Shown here in pieces: positions 20,393-30,430 of a stretch of 64,000 nucleotides of DNA. Source of the stretch: Coix lacryma-jobi var. lacryma-jobi (Eukaryota > Streptophyta > Magnoliopsida > Poales > Poaceae); NCBI GenBank assembly GCA_009763385.1, contig CM019830.1:94738649-94802648 (forward strand), given 5' to 3'. The notes beneath the pieces are model-generated. The model saw nothing but the letters and a program-made list of their open reading frames with translations, ran no database searches and was not told where the DNA came from. Both the position numbers and the translations under genes were made by a program. Numbering within the stretch: the stretch's first letter is position 1; each line of letters begins with the position of its first letter.

Positions 20393-23300
20393 GTAAGACG
20401 GTTGGAGGACATTTGGTTGGTGGATTCCGGTTGTTCGAGGCACATGACCGGAAACGCCAAGTGGTTCTCCAGCCTTAGCCCGGTCGCCGGAAAGGAGTAC
20501 ATAACCTTCGGCGATAATAGTAAAGGTAAGGTATTGTCTCGTGGAACTGTGCGGGTTAATGAGCATTTTGTGTTGCGCGATGTTACTCTTGTTTCTAACC
20601 TGCATTTTAACTTGCTTTCTGTTTCGCAACTTTTTGATGACGACTATGAGATTCGTTTTAAACCGAACCTTAGTCGCATCTTAGATCCTCAGGGCGATCT
20701 TGTATGTCTGATTTCGCCCTTTGGGAAAGTCTTTCGCGCGAATTTCTCGGAGTCGTTTGGATCTTCTCGCTGTCTTTTGGCTAGTCCTTCTTCTTCCGAT
20801 CTTTGGAAGTGGCATAGGAGGCTCGGTCATTTAAGCTTCGACTTGCTTGCAAGACTTAGCTCACTTGGCCTAATCCGAGGATTGCCCAAGCTTTCGATGG
20901 AGAAGGATCTAGTTTGCCATTCTTGCAGACATGGGAAGATGGTTGCCGCTCCCCACCATCCAGTGACTAAGGTCATGACCTCGCACCCTGGAGAGCTTTT
21001 ACACATGGACCTTGTTGGTCCGGCTCGGGTAAGCTCGGTTGGTGGCAAGTGGTATGTTTTGGTTGTTGTTGACGACTTTTCGAGGTATTCGTGGGTCTTC
21101 TTTTTGACTGAGAAGACCGAGACTTTTTCCTTCGCTTGCAATCTGATTTTGCGTCTTCAGAACGAGTTCCCTTTGAACTCGATGCGAGCTATTAGAAGTG
21201 ATAATGGTTCCGAATTCAAAAATTCGGACTTTGAGAAGTTTTGTAACCACCTTGGTTTGGAGCATCAGTTTTCTTCTCCCTACACACCGCCCCAAAATGG
21301 TGTTGTAGAGAGGAAGAATCGGACCCTTATTGAGATGGCCAGGACGATGCTCGATGAGCATAGGACTCCTAGGCGCTATTGGGCCGAAGCTATGAACACT
21401 GCATGCTACATTTCAAATCGCATTTTTCTGAGAGCCTTTTTGAAGAAGACATCTTATGAGTTGCGTTTTGGTCGCCAGCCCAAGGTGAGTTATTTTAGAG
21501 TCTTTGGTTGCCACTGTTTTATATTGAAAAAAGGCAACCTGGACAAGTTTGAGTCTCGTTCTTCTGACGGTGTGTTTTTGGGTTATGGCACTCACACTCG
21601 AGCTTATCGTGTACTTAACCTTGACACTAACCGAGTCATGGAGACATCAGATGTCACCTTCGACGAGACTCTTGTTTGTCCCTCTTCTCGTTTTGAGCGT
21701 GCAGGTGATCATGAGGTTGGAGAGCCTCTTTTCGATGACGAGGACGAGGGTGCTGAAGGTATAGATGATCCAGCACCCCCTCCACCTGCCGTGCCGCAAA
21801 GAGCGGCCTCGACGACGACTCACGGCCCCGACACTTCCTCTTCCTGGGGGCCGTGGGATCCTCCACCTCGCGCGATACCTTTTGTACCCGGGGTGGAACC
21901 AGCTGCTGTTGAGGGGGAGGTCACTTCTTCCCGGGAGGCGCCACGACATATCCAGCGCCAGCACCCCCCTGAACAGATGATCGGCGACATCGACGAGCGA
22001 GTTACTCGCTCCAGGTCACAACACATCTCTCACTTCGCTCACTCTGCGTTTGTTGCTAATTTTGAGCCCCGAGATGTTGGACACGCATTGACGGATCCGG
22101 ATTGGGTCAATGCCATGCATGAGGAGCTAGAGAACTTTGAGCGAAATCGGGTTTGGGTTCTAGTGCCACCACCTCCTGACTGTAAACCTATTGGGACAAA
22201 ATGGGTATTTAAAAACAAGCAAGGAGAGGAGGGCCACATTGTGAGAAACAAGGCCCGGCTTGTAGCGAAGGGTTATAGTCAGAAGGAGGGGATAGATTAT
22301 GAGGAGACCTTCGCTCCTGTAGCTCGTTTGGAGGCTATTAGGATACTCTTGGCTTATGCTGCATCCATGGGTTTTAAACTTTTTCAAATGGATGTCAAGA
22401 GTGCCTTTTTAAACGGCTACATAGAGGAGGAGGTTTATGTTGAGCAACCCCCTGGTTTTGAAAATCCCAAGTTTCCAAACCATGTTTTTAAACTCCACAA
22501 AGCTTTGTATGGTTTGAAACAATCCCCTAGAGCCTGGTACGATAGATTGAAAACTTTTCTGCTAGCTAAGGGTTTTAAAATGGGATGTGTAGATAAGACG
22601 CTCTTTCTCCTCAGGCAAGGCAAAGACACACTCTTGGTCCAAATTTACGTGGATGATATCATTTTCGGTGGTTCTTCTCACGCTTTGGTTGCCAAGTTTG
22701 CAGATACTATGAGCAGGGAGTTCGAGATGAGCATGATGGGCGAGCTGACATTCTTTCTCGGGTTGCAAATTAAGCAATCCCGGGAGGGGACGTTTGTGCA
22801 CCAGGGCAAGTACACGAAGGACTTGCTGAAGCGATTCGATATGGGTGAGGCCAAGCCTCTTCCAACACCCATGTCGACGACAATTGCCCTGGATGCGGAT
22901 GTGGATGGAGAAGCAGTGGACCAGAAGGAGTACCGCAGTATGATCGGGTCGCTCCTCTACCTGACGGCGACACGCCCGGACATCCAGTTCGCGGTGTGTC
23001 TGTGCGCGCGCTTTCAGGCGTCGCCGCGCACTTCTCACCGTCAGGCGGTGAAGCGCATCTTCAGGTACCTTCGTTTCACGCCTGAGTTCGGGATTTGGTA
23101 TTCTGCTTCCTCCACCCTCTCGCTTTGTGGTTATTCCGATGCTGATTTTGCTGGTTGTCGCATTGAGCGCAAGTCCACTTCTGGGACTTGCCAGTTTATT
23201 GGGTCTTCTCTTGTGTCGTGGTCTTCTCGCAAGCAGTCTAGTGTCGCTCAGTCTACCACGGAGGCTGAATATGTTGCTGCGGCTAGCTGCTGTTCTCAGT

Positions 23301-23590
23301 TACTCTGGATGATGGCCACTTTGCGTGATTTTGGTTTGAGCTTTACTCGAGTTCCTTTGCTTTGTGACAGCACGAGTGCCATTAGCGTTGCTAAGAACCC
23401 CGTGCTTCACTCGAAAACCAAACACATTGATGTGCGCTTTCATTTCTTGCGAGACCACCAGGAGAAGGGTGATATCGACCTTCGCCATGTCGATACTCAT
23501 CACCAATTGGCTGATATTTTCACCAAGCCTTTAGACGAATCAACCTTTAATAGGTTGAGGGGTGAGCTTGGTGTGTGTTTTCCCTTTTAG
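20393..23590 (+). CDS. S2 pol polyprotein: protease, integrase, reverse transcriptase, RNase H
   Basis: Open from 20393 (after TAG at 20390-20392) to TAG at 23588-23590, about 1065 codons with no break. There is no ATG at the start; translation must arrive from gag by an unusual route. Numbering from the TTG at 20402: aspartic protease LVDSGCSRHMTG (about residues 6-17); GAG-pre-integrase WHRRLGH and CHSCRHGK (about 136-175); integrase core triad D203, D267, E303 with D35E spacing; reverse transcriptase with FQMDVKSAFLNG and YVDD at 749-752; RNase H with SDADFAGC, STTEAEY and LADIFTKPLDE. The order protease-integrase-RT-RNase H defines Ty1/copia, and all catalytic residues I can check are present. 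It would supply enzymes for replication and insertion in virus-like particles. Confidence 0.95.
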   Translation, partial: VRRLEDIWLVDSGCSRHMTGNAKWFSSLSPVAGKEYITFGDNSKGKVLSRGTVRVNEHFVLRDVTLVSNLHFNLLSVSQLFDDDYEIRFKPNLSRILDPQGDLVCLISPFGKVFRANFSESFGSSRCLLASPSSSDLWKWHRRLGHLSFDLLARLSSLGLIRGLPKLSMEKDLVCHSCRHGKMVAAPHHPVTKVMTSHPGELLHMDLVGPARVSSVGGKWYVLVVVDDFSRYSWVFFLTEKTETFSFACNLILRLQNEFPLNSMRAIRSDNGSEFKNSDFEKFCNHLGLEHQFSSPYTPPQNGVVERKNRTLIEMARTMLDEHRTPRRYWAEAMNTACYISNRIFLRAFLKKTSYELRFGRQPKVSYFRVFGCHCFILKKGNLDKFESRSSDGVFLGYGTHTRAYRVLNLDTNRVMETSDVTFDETLVCPSSRFERAGDHEVGEPLFDDEDEGAEGIDDPAPPPPAVPQRAASTTTHGPDTSSSWGPWDPPPRAIPFVPGVEPAAVEGEVTSSREAPRHIQRQHPPEQMIGDIDERVTRSRSQHISHFAHSAFVANFEPRDVGHALTDPDWVNAMHEELENFERNRVWVLVPPPPDCKPIGTKWVFKNKQGEEGHIVRNKARLVAKGYSQKEGIDYEETFAPVARLEAIRILLAYAASMGFKLFQMDVKSAFLNGYIEEEVYVEQPPGFENPKFPNHVFKLHKALYGLKQSPRAWYDRLKTFLLAKGFKMGCVDKTLFLLRQGKDTLLVQIYVDDIIFGGSSHALVAKFADTMSREFEMSMMGELTFFLGLQIKQSREGTFVHQGKYTKDLLKRFDMGEAKPLPTPMSTTIALDADVDGEAVDQKEYRSMIGSLLYLTATRPDIQFAVCLCARFQASPRTSHRQAVKRIFRYLRFTPEFGIWYSASSTLSLCGYSDADFAGCRIERKSTSGTCQFIGSSLVSWSSRKQSSVAQSTTEAEYVAAASCCSQLLWMMATLRDFGLSFTRVPLLCDSTSAISVAKNPVLHSKTKHIDVRFHFLRDHQEKGDIDLRHVDTHHQLADIFTKPLDESTFNRLRGELGVCFPF

Positions 23591-25273
23591 ATGGGGGAAG
23601 CATTTTGAGATGTACAGACTGACTCTTTTACTTTGAGGTTCTTTTCTTTTGAGTTTCTTGAGTCTTTCCAATTGGTATCTTCTTTCTTTCAGTGTTGTGT
23701 CGGGCATACGCACTTACATTCTGAGCTTCATGTCTATATTCACTAGAATGTAATTATGCTCTTGTTAGTATTGCTCCGATACTTATGATGATGCTTGTAG
23801 CTTATGCTCTTTCTGATCACTGTTACATGTTATGAGCGAGCTATTTTTGGAATGGTGAATTATGCCTAATGTATATAAATCTGAAAATGTTCACCATTGA
23901 GATATGCAACTAGCATGTGTAGGATGTGTTGAGTCCATTCCTGCTTTTCATATATGCTAGGTTGCTATGTCTCTAGTTCTGAGTCATTCACTTGCTTGGT
24001 TGTTCATAACTTGCTTAAAATCTGAACCAAGTATTGTTGAATTGAAAAGATCGAGATGGGATTGCTTGTCAACACCTCATGGTATTGAGACTGTTTCTCA
24101 TTGCACCTTGAGTTAAACTTGAGCCATGTAGTGTATGACCGAAACCGTTGCTTTAAGCTTCTGATTGCTTCGGCATAGGCTTCGCACGGTTGAAAAGTTA
24201 GGCAATGACAAGCTTTCAACCTCTCGCAATCACATGCCATAAATGAACTTGTGAATTCTTTTACCGCTGCAACTCCGATATGAATTTGAAATCACAAGTA
24301 TATGCTTCATTACTATGCATGATGATTGAACTTTGCTAGGGGTAGTTCACCTTGTATAAATGCTTAGCACTTGTTTGGATTCCTTCTATACATGTCTAGT
24401 GCTATTTTGATGGTGACTATCCTTTTGGCTTAAAACTGCTCACATGCTCATACGCTTCATATTTCGTATAAGTGATCAGTTTGAGCCTTTGCTATTTGAG
24501 TGCTTAATTGAGATGTTGGAGCTATACTGATTAGAGCATCTTTGCACTCTTTTGACTATATACTTGAAGCTCCTTACTTGCATTTTGACTTCATATGCAT
24601 TTTGGAAGGAGATCTTGTGTTCAGGGGGAGTTTATGTGAAGGGAGTTGCTTCTCTGATACCTTTTGGCCTTGATAAGTGCATTTTCAACTAGGGGGAGAA
24701 ATTTATGCAAATCATATGCTCCTGTGTTGATCAACTAAGGGGAGAATCATTTGTCCTAGTTGCTTGCATTTGTCGAGGGGGAGTTTGCTAGTTGTGTTGA
24801 GCCGTTGCCTCTGTCTTGAGGGACTAGCAAACGTTGCTAGCTTTTCATGAGCTTTCATAAGCTTTTTCATTTGGCTTTCAATTGGTATCGTCTGGTGTGC
24901 TTTCCCATTTGGTTTGGGTTGATTTCCAATTGGTTCGGAGTGATTTTCTTGCTAGTTGTGTTGAGCCTCTGTGCCTCTATCTTGAGGGACTAGCATTTTG
25001 CTTCTGTTGTCCTCCGATCTTCAATTGGTATCTGCTAGCGGTGTTGAGCCTGTTCTACCTCTTCTTGAGGGCTAGCTTTGCTTTGCTTGGTTGCGTCGAG
25101 CCGTTGCCCATGTCTTTGGGGACCAAGTTTACGCTTCATCCACTTGACCTTCTTTGGCTTTTGTTAGGCTTTTGGGTCATTTGGTTGGGTTTTCTCTTCC
25201 CACTCCTTCCTACCTCCCTCTTCCTATTCATGATTTGTTGTGGAGTTGACAATGCACTCATCAAGGGGGAGAT
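23591..25273 (+). other. S2 spacer between pol and 3' LTR, multiple polypurine tracts and PBS-like words
   Basis: 1.68 kb. Purine runs are at 24623-24630, 24691-24700, 24736-24745, 24775-24783 and the terminal one at 25263-25272, immediately before the LTR. AATTGGTATC, the first bases around the primer binding site, recurs near 23670, 24880 and 25021. From 13620 to 14529 (S1) against 24364 to 25273 (S2) the two spacers look identical. No env-like gene with a start codon is present. Confidence 0.85.
25263..25273 (+). other. Terminal polypurine tract of S2
   Basis: AAGGGGGAGAT directly before the TG of the 3' LTR; primer for plus-strand DNA synthesis by position. The same sequence precedes the S1 3' LTR. 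Confidence 0.85.
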
Positions 25274-27396
25274 TGCGGATACATGGGTGTATGCCGAGTC
25301 TCTGTGTGATGAGTGATTGTCAACGGAGATGATGCGCATGTTCTTTGGCTTGTGTTGTGCAGGTGTCGAGCACGTAGACAGTGATCGATGGCGGGTGAAG
25401 GTCAAGTTGCGACGTGCCGTGCCGACGGACCGGGCGCGATGAAGGATGGGCGTGCCGTGCGGCGGACGTGCCATGCCGATGTATCGGACGGTGAAGGGCG
25501 GACGTGGACTTGGACTGATGGACTGGAGGCCGGAGGATCAGCTGTGGTGGCTGGCAGCCTGCGACAGCGACAAGCAGAGAAGTGCGATCATGTCGGTGGA
25601 AGGGGTGCACAGGCGGTGCATCCCCTCTACGACGCCGGTTTGTTGGTAGAGCCCGGGAAAAACCAACGGTGGACGGTTTCCAGGTTTGGGCCTCAAAACC
25701 TGGGTGCTGGGTTTCCAGGTTGAGCCACAAAACCTGGGCGTGACGGTTTCCAGGTTGAGCCTCAAAACCTGGGCGTGGGCCGGTTTCCGAGTTTGGGCCT
25801 CAAAACTCGGGCGCTGCGGGTTTCCGAGTTTGGGCCACAAAACTCGGGTTGGAGGCTGGTTTCCCGGTTTGGGCCTCAAAACCGGGGGCTGATGGAAAAG
25901 GCTGGTTTCCCGGTTTGGGCCACAAAACCGGGGGTGCAGAGTGGTGGCGGCGATCTGAAGGTTGCGTGGAGGCGACGCGGAAGACCGTGCGGGCGTGGCC
26001 GTCGGATCTACCTACCACCAGCGGGTGGACTAGAATAGCCTTAGGGTTAGGCTGGTCCGCTCTGTAAATACAGTAGTGAGGGGTAGAGTAGGAAATAGAC
26101 TTAGGCTAGGTTAGTATAAGTAGTCCAGGGGAGACACCCTCCTCCCCATCTCAGTTAGCGCAGTCATTTGCTTCCTAGCATTAGGGTTTCCACTCTCCCA
26201 CACCCCTGCTTTAGCTAGTTGAGATCCGCAGAGAGACTCCACTCTGTGTACTGTTGATTTGAGGAAGTGAGGCCGTATCCTCACCTTGGAGCACTGATGG
26301 GTGTCATGATTCGCGTCCTTGATTCGAGTTCGTGGGTGTGATTCGCGTTTTCCTTGTGTTCTTCGCGGAATCCTTTTTCTCCACGATTTTCCCGTCGCTT
26401 GATCTTTTTGCTGGTTCATCGTTTGCGATTCCGTTTGAACCAAGTTGTTCTAGATCGTGAGGCACTCCTTTCCACCGAAGGAATTGATCTCAAACCTCAC
26501 GGTCTAGGAGATCGAACGATTTTCGTTTTGGATCGTGTTCTTGCTCCCTTGCCTCGATTTTTCTCGATTCACCGATTTGAAGTTAGGTTCGAGCCATGAT
26601 CTCTTAGGAGTAGCTCACTAACATCCTTGTGACTCCTCAAAACGAATCCCAAGCCTAGAGCAATTGATTCGGAGGAGATCGGGTTGAACCGAGAATTTCT
26701 GCGCTGTTTTCGGGGGCATCGGACGCTCGTGTTCTTGGCATCGGACGCTGACCCGAGTAGCATCGGACGCGCCGTTGCCACGTGTCAGTTTCTGTGCTTT
26801 TAAAGGGGCATCGGACGCTGGCATCGGACGCTACAGTGCTGCGTCCGATGGTCATGCAGTGAGGTTCCAGAAACCCTCATTTTGCATCGGACGCGTCCGT
26901 TGTCAGGGCATCGGACGCGCAAGCCCATCGGACGAGTTCATCGGATGCTCCTGCCCTGACCATCGGACGCTCCGTTGTCCATCGGACGCGTCCGGAGGTT
27001 GAGCATCGGACGCTGAGGGTTCACTGTAGCCAGCGTCCGATGGCTATGCAGTAAGGATCCCGAGAGGCACTATTTTCATCGGACGCGTCCGACGTTTGGA
27101 CATCGGACGCTGCCAGCGTCCGATGCTGCTGTGACTGCGCAGTTTCGTTCGCTGTTTGTTCGTGCGTTCTCGGATTTGGTTTCCGTCTTTTGCGTTGGCC
27201 TTCTAGAGTTGTGTAGTGTCCCGCTGTGCTTCTAGGAAGCATCCACCCTACATCTAGGGTCGTGGACACTAGCAACCTCTAGGGTTTGCTTTTGAGGTTG
27301 ATTCTTGGGACAGTGGCTACTAGTTTCCGTAAGGAAATTTTGAAGCTCCCATTCACCCCCCCTCTGGTCGCTTTCTGGTTGCTTTTCGGTCCTTCA
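25274..27396 (+). repeat. 3' LTR of S2
   Basis: 2123 bp, the same length as the 5' LTR, with three differences seen. Contains the hairpin array (about 25674-25935), the TATA-like box and the CATCGGACGC array (about 26717-27126). Because U3 lies at the RNA 3' end, the hairpin array should be present in the 3' part of the element's transcript. Confidence 0.95.
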
Positions 27397-27401
27397 TCCC
27401 A

Positions 27402-28448
27402 CTCTCCCATCCCTGCTTTAGCTAGTTGAGATCCGCAGAGAGACTCCACTCTGTGTACTGTTGATTCGAGGAAGTGAGGCCGTATCCTCACCTTGGATCC
27501 CATCTCTTGGTGTCAATTCGTGTTTTGATTTCATGTTCATCATGTTCTTCGCGGATTGCTTTGTGCCTTGAGTTTTCCCGTCGCTTGATCTTTGTGCTCG
27601 GTTCATCTTTTGCGATTCCGTTTGAACTGAGTTGTTCTAGATCGTGAGGCACTTCTTTCCACCGAAAGAAATCATCTCTAACCTCACGGTCTAGGAGATC
27701 GATCAAGTTTTAGTTTCGGGTCTCTTTTTCTTCCTTCCCCCGAATTCCTTCGATTCACCGATTTGGAGTTAGGTTCGAGCCATGATCTCTTAGAGATAGC
27801 TCACTAACCTCCTTGTGACTCCTCAGATCGAATCCCAAGCCTAGAGCACTTGATTCGGAGGAGATCGGGTTGAATCGCCGGAGTTTCAGTGCAGTTTCGG
27901 GGTGACCGGACGCCGGTCACGACTTGACCGGACGCGTCCGGTCGTTGAAGGTTTGAGCGTGTTCTGGTTTTTGCTCTGACCGGACGCTGGAGTTTAGTGG
28001 TGACCGGACTCGCCCATAGTCCTGTTCACTACTCGAACGTGCTTGTGACCGGACGCACGGGGATCGACCGGACGCTTGCAGTCACTGCGTCCGGTCAGTT
28101 CCAGAGAGGTCCAAAACCGGTTTTTGGCTGACCGGACGCGTCCGGTCCCAGCTGACCGGACGCAGGCAGAGTCCGGTCGATCCAGTTTCGCGCCGTTTCG
28201 TTCGCGGTTCGTTCGTTCTTGATTGGACTCGAGTTTCGTCTTTTGCGTTGGCTTTCTAGGGTTGTCTAGTGTCCCGCTGTGCTTCGTGGAAGCATCCACC
28301 CTACATCTAGGGTCGTGGACATTAGCAAGCTCTAGGGTTCGCTTTTGGGGTTGAGTTTGGGACAGTGGCATCTAGTTTCCGAAAGGAAATTTTGAAGCTC
28401 CCATTCACCCCCCCTCTGGTCGCTTTCGGGTAGCTTCTCGGTCCTTCA
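27402..28448 (+). repeat. 3' LTR of S1, second part (1047 bp)
   Basis: Resumes S1 LTR sequence right after S2's duplication tccca (27397-27401). It has the GACCGGACGC array at about 27901-28182 and ends GGTCCTTCA at 28448. With 14530-15465 the LTR is about 1983 bp against 1981 bp for the 5' copy. Confidence 0.93.
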
Positions 28449-28453
28449 CCATG

Positions 28454-28553
28454 ACCTAACTCATCCATGTTTCTGCAAAACACATGTTAGTCATAGTAAT
28501 CTTGTGTTTCATCCAATCATCAAAACCCACTAGGGGCCAAGATGCGTTCAACA
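28454..28553 (-). repeat. X-family LTR, first 100 bp (minus orientation)
   Basis: Continues the LTR of 4265-5804 beyond the S1 insertion (ccatg copy at 28449-28453). On the minus strand it opens TGTTGAACGCATCTTGG and TAGTGGGTTTTGATGATTGG, a typical grass copia LTR start. The X-family insertion broke the transposase relic at 28554; the flank ccttc (28554-28558) is a candidate target-site duplication. Confidence 0.8.
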
Positions 28554-29681
28554 CCTTCATCTATTATGATTAGATGAGGTGCTATTCCACCCATAGCCTT
28601 AAGAAAGGGGTCTGAAACAACCATACGAATGATTCGATCTTTTCATCATCCAAGAACCCTGCCCCAAGGAAAACACTTTGCAAGTGATGATTGACTCAAG
28701 TAAATGGCACAAACTTCATATTATATTGGTTAGTAGTATATGTAGAATCTACCGAAAGCACATCACCAAAAACACTATAGTTTTTCCTACATATGGCATC
28801 TGCCCAGAAGACACGCACAAGTCGTCCTTCTTTATCCACCATAAACTCATAAAAGAAGGCAGGATTTACTTCCTTCTTTCGCTCAAGTTGTCCCACAAAC
28901 ATTTGTGCATCGACATCCTTGATTTTGCTCCTCAGGTCACGATAATAGTTCTTCAAATCCCTTAGCGTGCAACCAACATTCTCAAATCCACCATCACTGA
29001 GTTGGAGAAGTTGAAATGCCTGGGACGTGCCAAGGCTAGCCTTATGACAATTGAACAAAGTACTCTTTGCCCTCTCACTAACATGACGGTTGGATCTGAG
29101 CAAGTGCTTCTTATCTGGCGACACAAAACCATGGTTGTGCTCCTCAATCAATGAAAATATTCGATACTTCTTGTCACTGCCAAGCTTGACAACAATATGT
29201 GCTTGACAGCCACATCGGGTTTCCATCACATTTGATGTCTTTCTTTTTTTTCTGGATTGATCACTAACATCTTGTACGCCCTCCTTTTTGTACCCTCCCT
29301 TGAGCAACAATACCGCTTGTAAAATATTTCCTCATTTTGTTTCTTGTGCTGACCAACACGAACAGAGAAACCAGCTTCCTGTACATAGGATTTGTAAAAA
29401 TTCTCCACATCCGTGAGTGTATCAAATATCATTCCAACCATAGGCTTCAAATGTGCTTTGCAATTATCTGTTGTATTACGAGAAGATGTATGTGGTGTGC
29501 TTGGTTCTCCAAGTGGTTCTTCAAGGTGGCCTCCAACTCCAACATCGATGTCCATGATGGCCAAGACGACATCATCCATGGCAGAATGAACGACGACTGC
29601 AGGTTCACCATCCGCGGCATGTAGGACATTACCAATGATCGTACTCAAACTGAAAGTATTATAGGAGAAACAAACCTGCAT
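28554..29681 (-). pseudogene. FAR1/FHY3-like MULE transposase fragment
   Basis: Read from right to left, two overlapping frames make one protein broken by a frameshift near 29230-29310. The first carries a FAR1-type DNA-binding start (FDTLTDVENFYKSYVQEAGFSVRVG, then RYCCSREG). The second continues with CGCQAHIVVKL, the EHNH motif (LIEEHNHGFVSP) and LRSNRHVSE, then reaches the first part of the MULE transposase domain (FGDVLSVDSTYTTNQYNMKF, with its catalytic aspartate). It goes on through DDEKIESFVWLFQT and stops at HLIIIDE, where the X LTR begins. The rest of the transposase is absent. Known family: FAR1/FHY3 proteins derive from such transposases, but the frameshift and truncation mark this as a dead transposon copy. 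Confidence 0.85.
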
Positions 29682-30430
29682 CGGGGCAGTGCACGTTCGT
29701 GGGCAGCTTCGTGGCCAACATCAGAGCAGAGTTCATGGGCACGACGTTGTTTGTGGGCAGCATGGGGGCGGTGTTTGTGGGCACCATCAGGGCCAGTGCC
29801 CGTTGACGAGGTCCGGACAGCCTACCAGCGTTTGAGTCCGGCGGCCGGGGTTCCTTCATCTTCACGGCGGCGGCCGGCAGCAGGGGGGTCCTTCATCTTC
29901 AAGGCTTCGGTGGGAAGAAACACCGGTGGCGGCAGAATAGTCGAAGCGACACGCCGTCCAGGCGCGACCTCGAGCGACAGATTAGGGGGAGGGGGTAATT
30001 TGGGAAAAAAACACAATTACTAAGTGGGCTGCGGGTGTTTAATCATAAAAATATCCTACCTCTCTTCGAAGCCATCCGATGAGCATCGTAATGTCCAGAT
30101 CGATAGTTTCCAAGTTTCCGTAGGTTGTCTGGTTTGCATTGGATACGTTGCCATATAGGTATCAATAGAATTGATGTCCTTGTCGGGGTATTTATAGAAT
30201 GGTAGCTTGACACAACACGCAAGGAGTATATACAAGCCTTAATCGCTATTGTATCCACGCAACCGCATGTCCGCATCCTATACGGGGCGCAGGGACAGCC
30301 ACCCAAGCAACTCTTGCCACCCAAGCAACTCAATCAAACCTCATCAAACATAAATAACCCGAGCCCCTAATCAGTCGACAGGTACACAGTCACAGCCGCC
30401 CAAAAGAAAACTTCAACACGACCAATCGGC
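29682..30430. other. Region between MULE relic and the protease gene, with promoter
   Basis: No credible gene. 29690-30000 is GC-rich and contains a repeated GTGGGCA-type word (29700-29790); it is probably the 5' part of the MULE. 30030-30430 is the likely promoter and 5' UTR of the protease gene. A TATA-like CATAAATAAC lies at 30349-30358, about 75 bp before the ATG. Confidence 0.5.
30349..30358 (+). promoter_or_regulatory. Candidate TATA box of the cysteine protease gene
   Basis: CATAAATAAC, 73-82 bp upstream of the ATG at 30431. It would put the transcription start near 30380 and leave a 5' UTR of about 50 bases. Motif and position only. Confidence 0.45.

Larger units (their letters stand above)
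15466..27396 (+). mobile_element. S2: young, structurally complete SIRE/Maximus-type copia element
   Basis: 11,931 bp, flanked by the 5-bp duplication tccca (15461-15465 and 27397-27401) inside the 3' LTR of S1. The two LTRs are 2123 bp each and I found three differences (16966/26774, 17185/26993, 17268/27076). It has a primer binding site, gag with one stop, an uninterrupted pol of over 1060 codons, a spacer, and a final polypurine tract. Using the commonly applied grass rate of 1.3e-8 per site per year, 0.14 percent divergence suggests tens of thousands of years; this is inference. The one gag stop would block its own Gag, but pol and all cis sites look functional. Confidence 0.95.
5805..28448 (+). 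mobile_element. S1: SIRE/Maximus-type copia element, damaged, hosting S2
   Basis: Bounded by TGCGGATACATG at 5805 and CGGTCCTTCA at 28448, with a perfect 5-bp target-site duplication ccatg (5800-5804 and 28449-28453) inside an X LTR. Without S2 and one copy of S2's target duplication, S1 is about 10.7 kb. It has a 1981-bp 5' LTR, a primer binding site, gag, pol, a long spacer with repeated purine tracts, and a 3' LTR split by S2. About nine substitutions and two one-base indels separate its LTRs. The large gag, the 1.7-kb spacer after pol and the multiple purine tracts place it in the SIRE/Maximus lineage. Gag and pol are broken by several stops, a frameshift and a deletion removing the reverse transcriptase, so S1 is not autonomous. 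Confidence 0.92.

Noticed and set aside
29751..30023. 90-codon frame upstream of the protease gene
   Set aside because: GC-rich stretch with no domain; probably MULE non-coding DNA.
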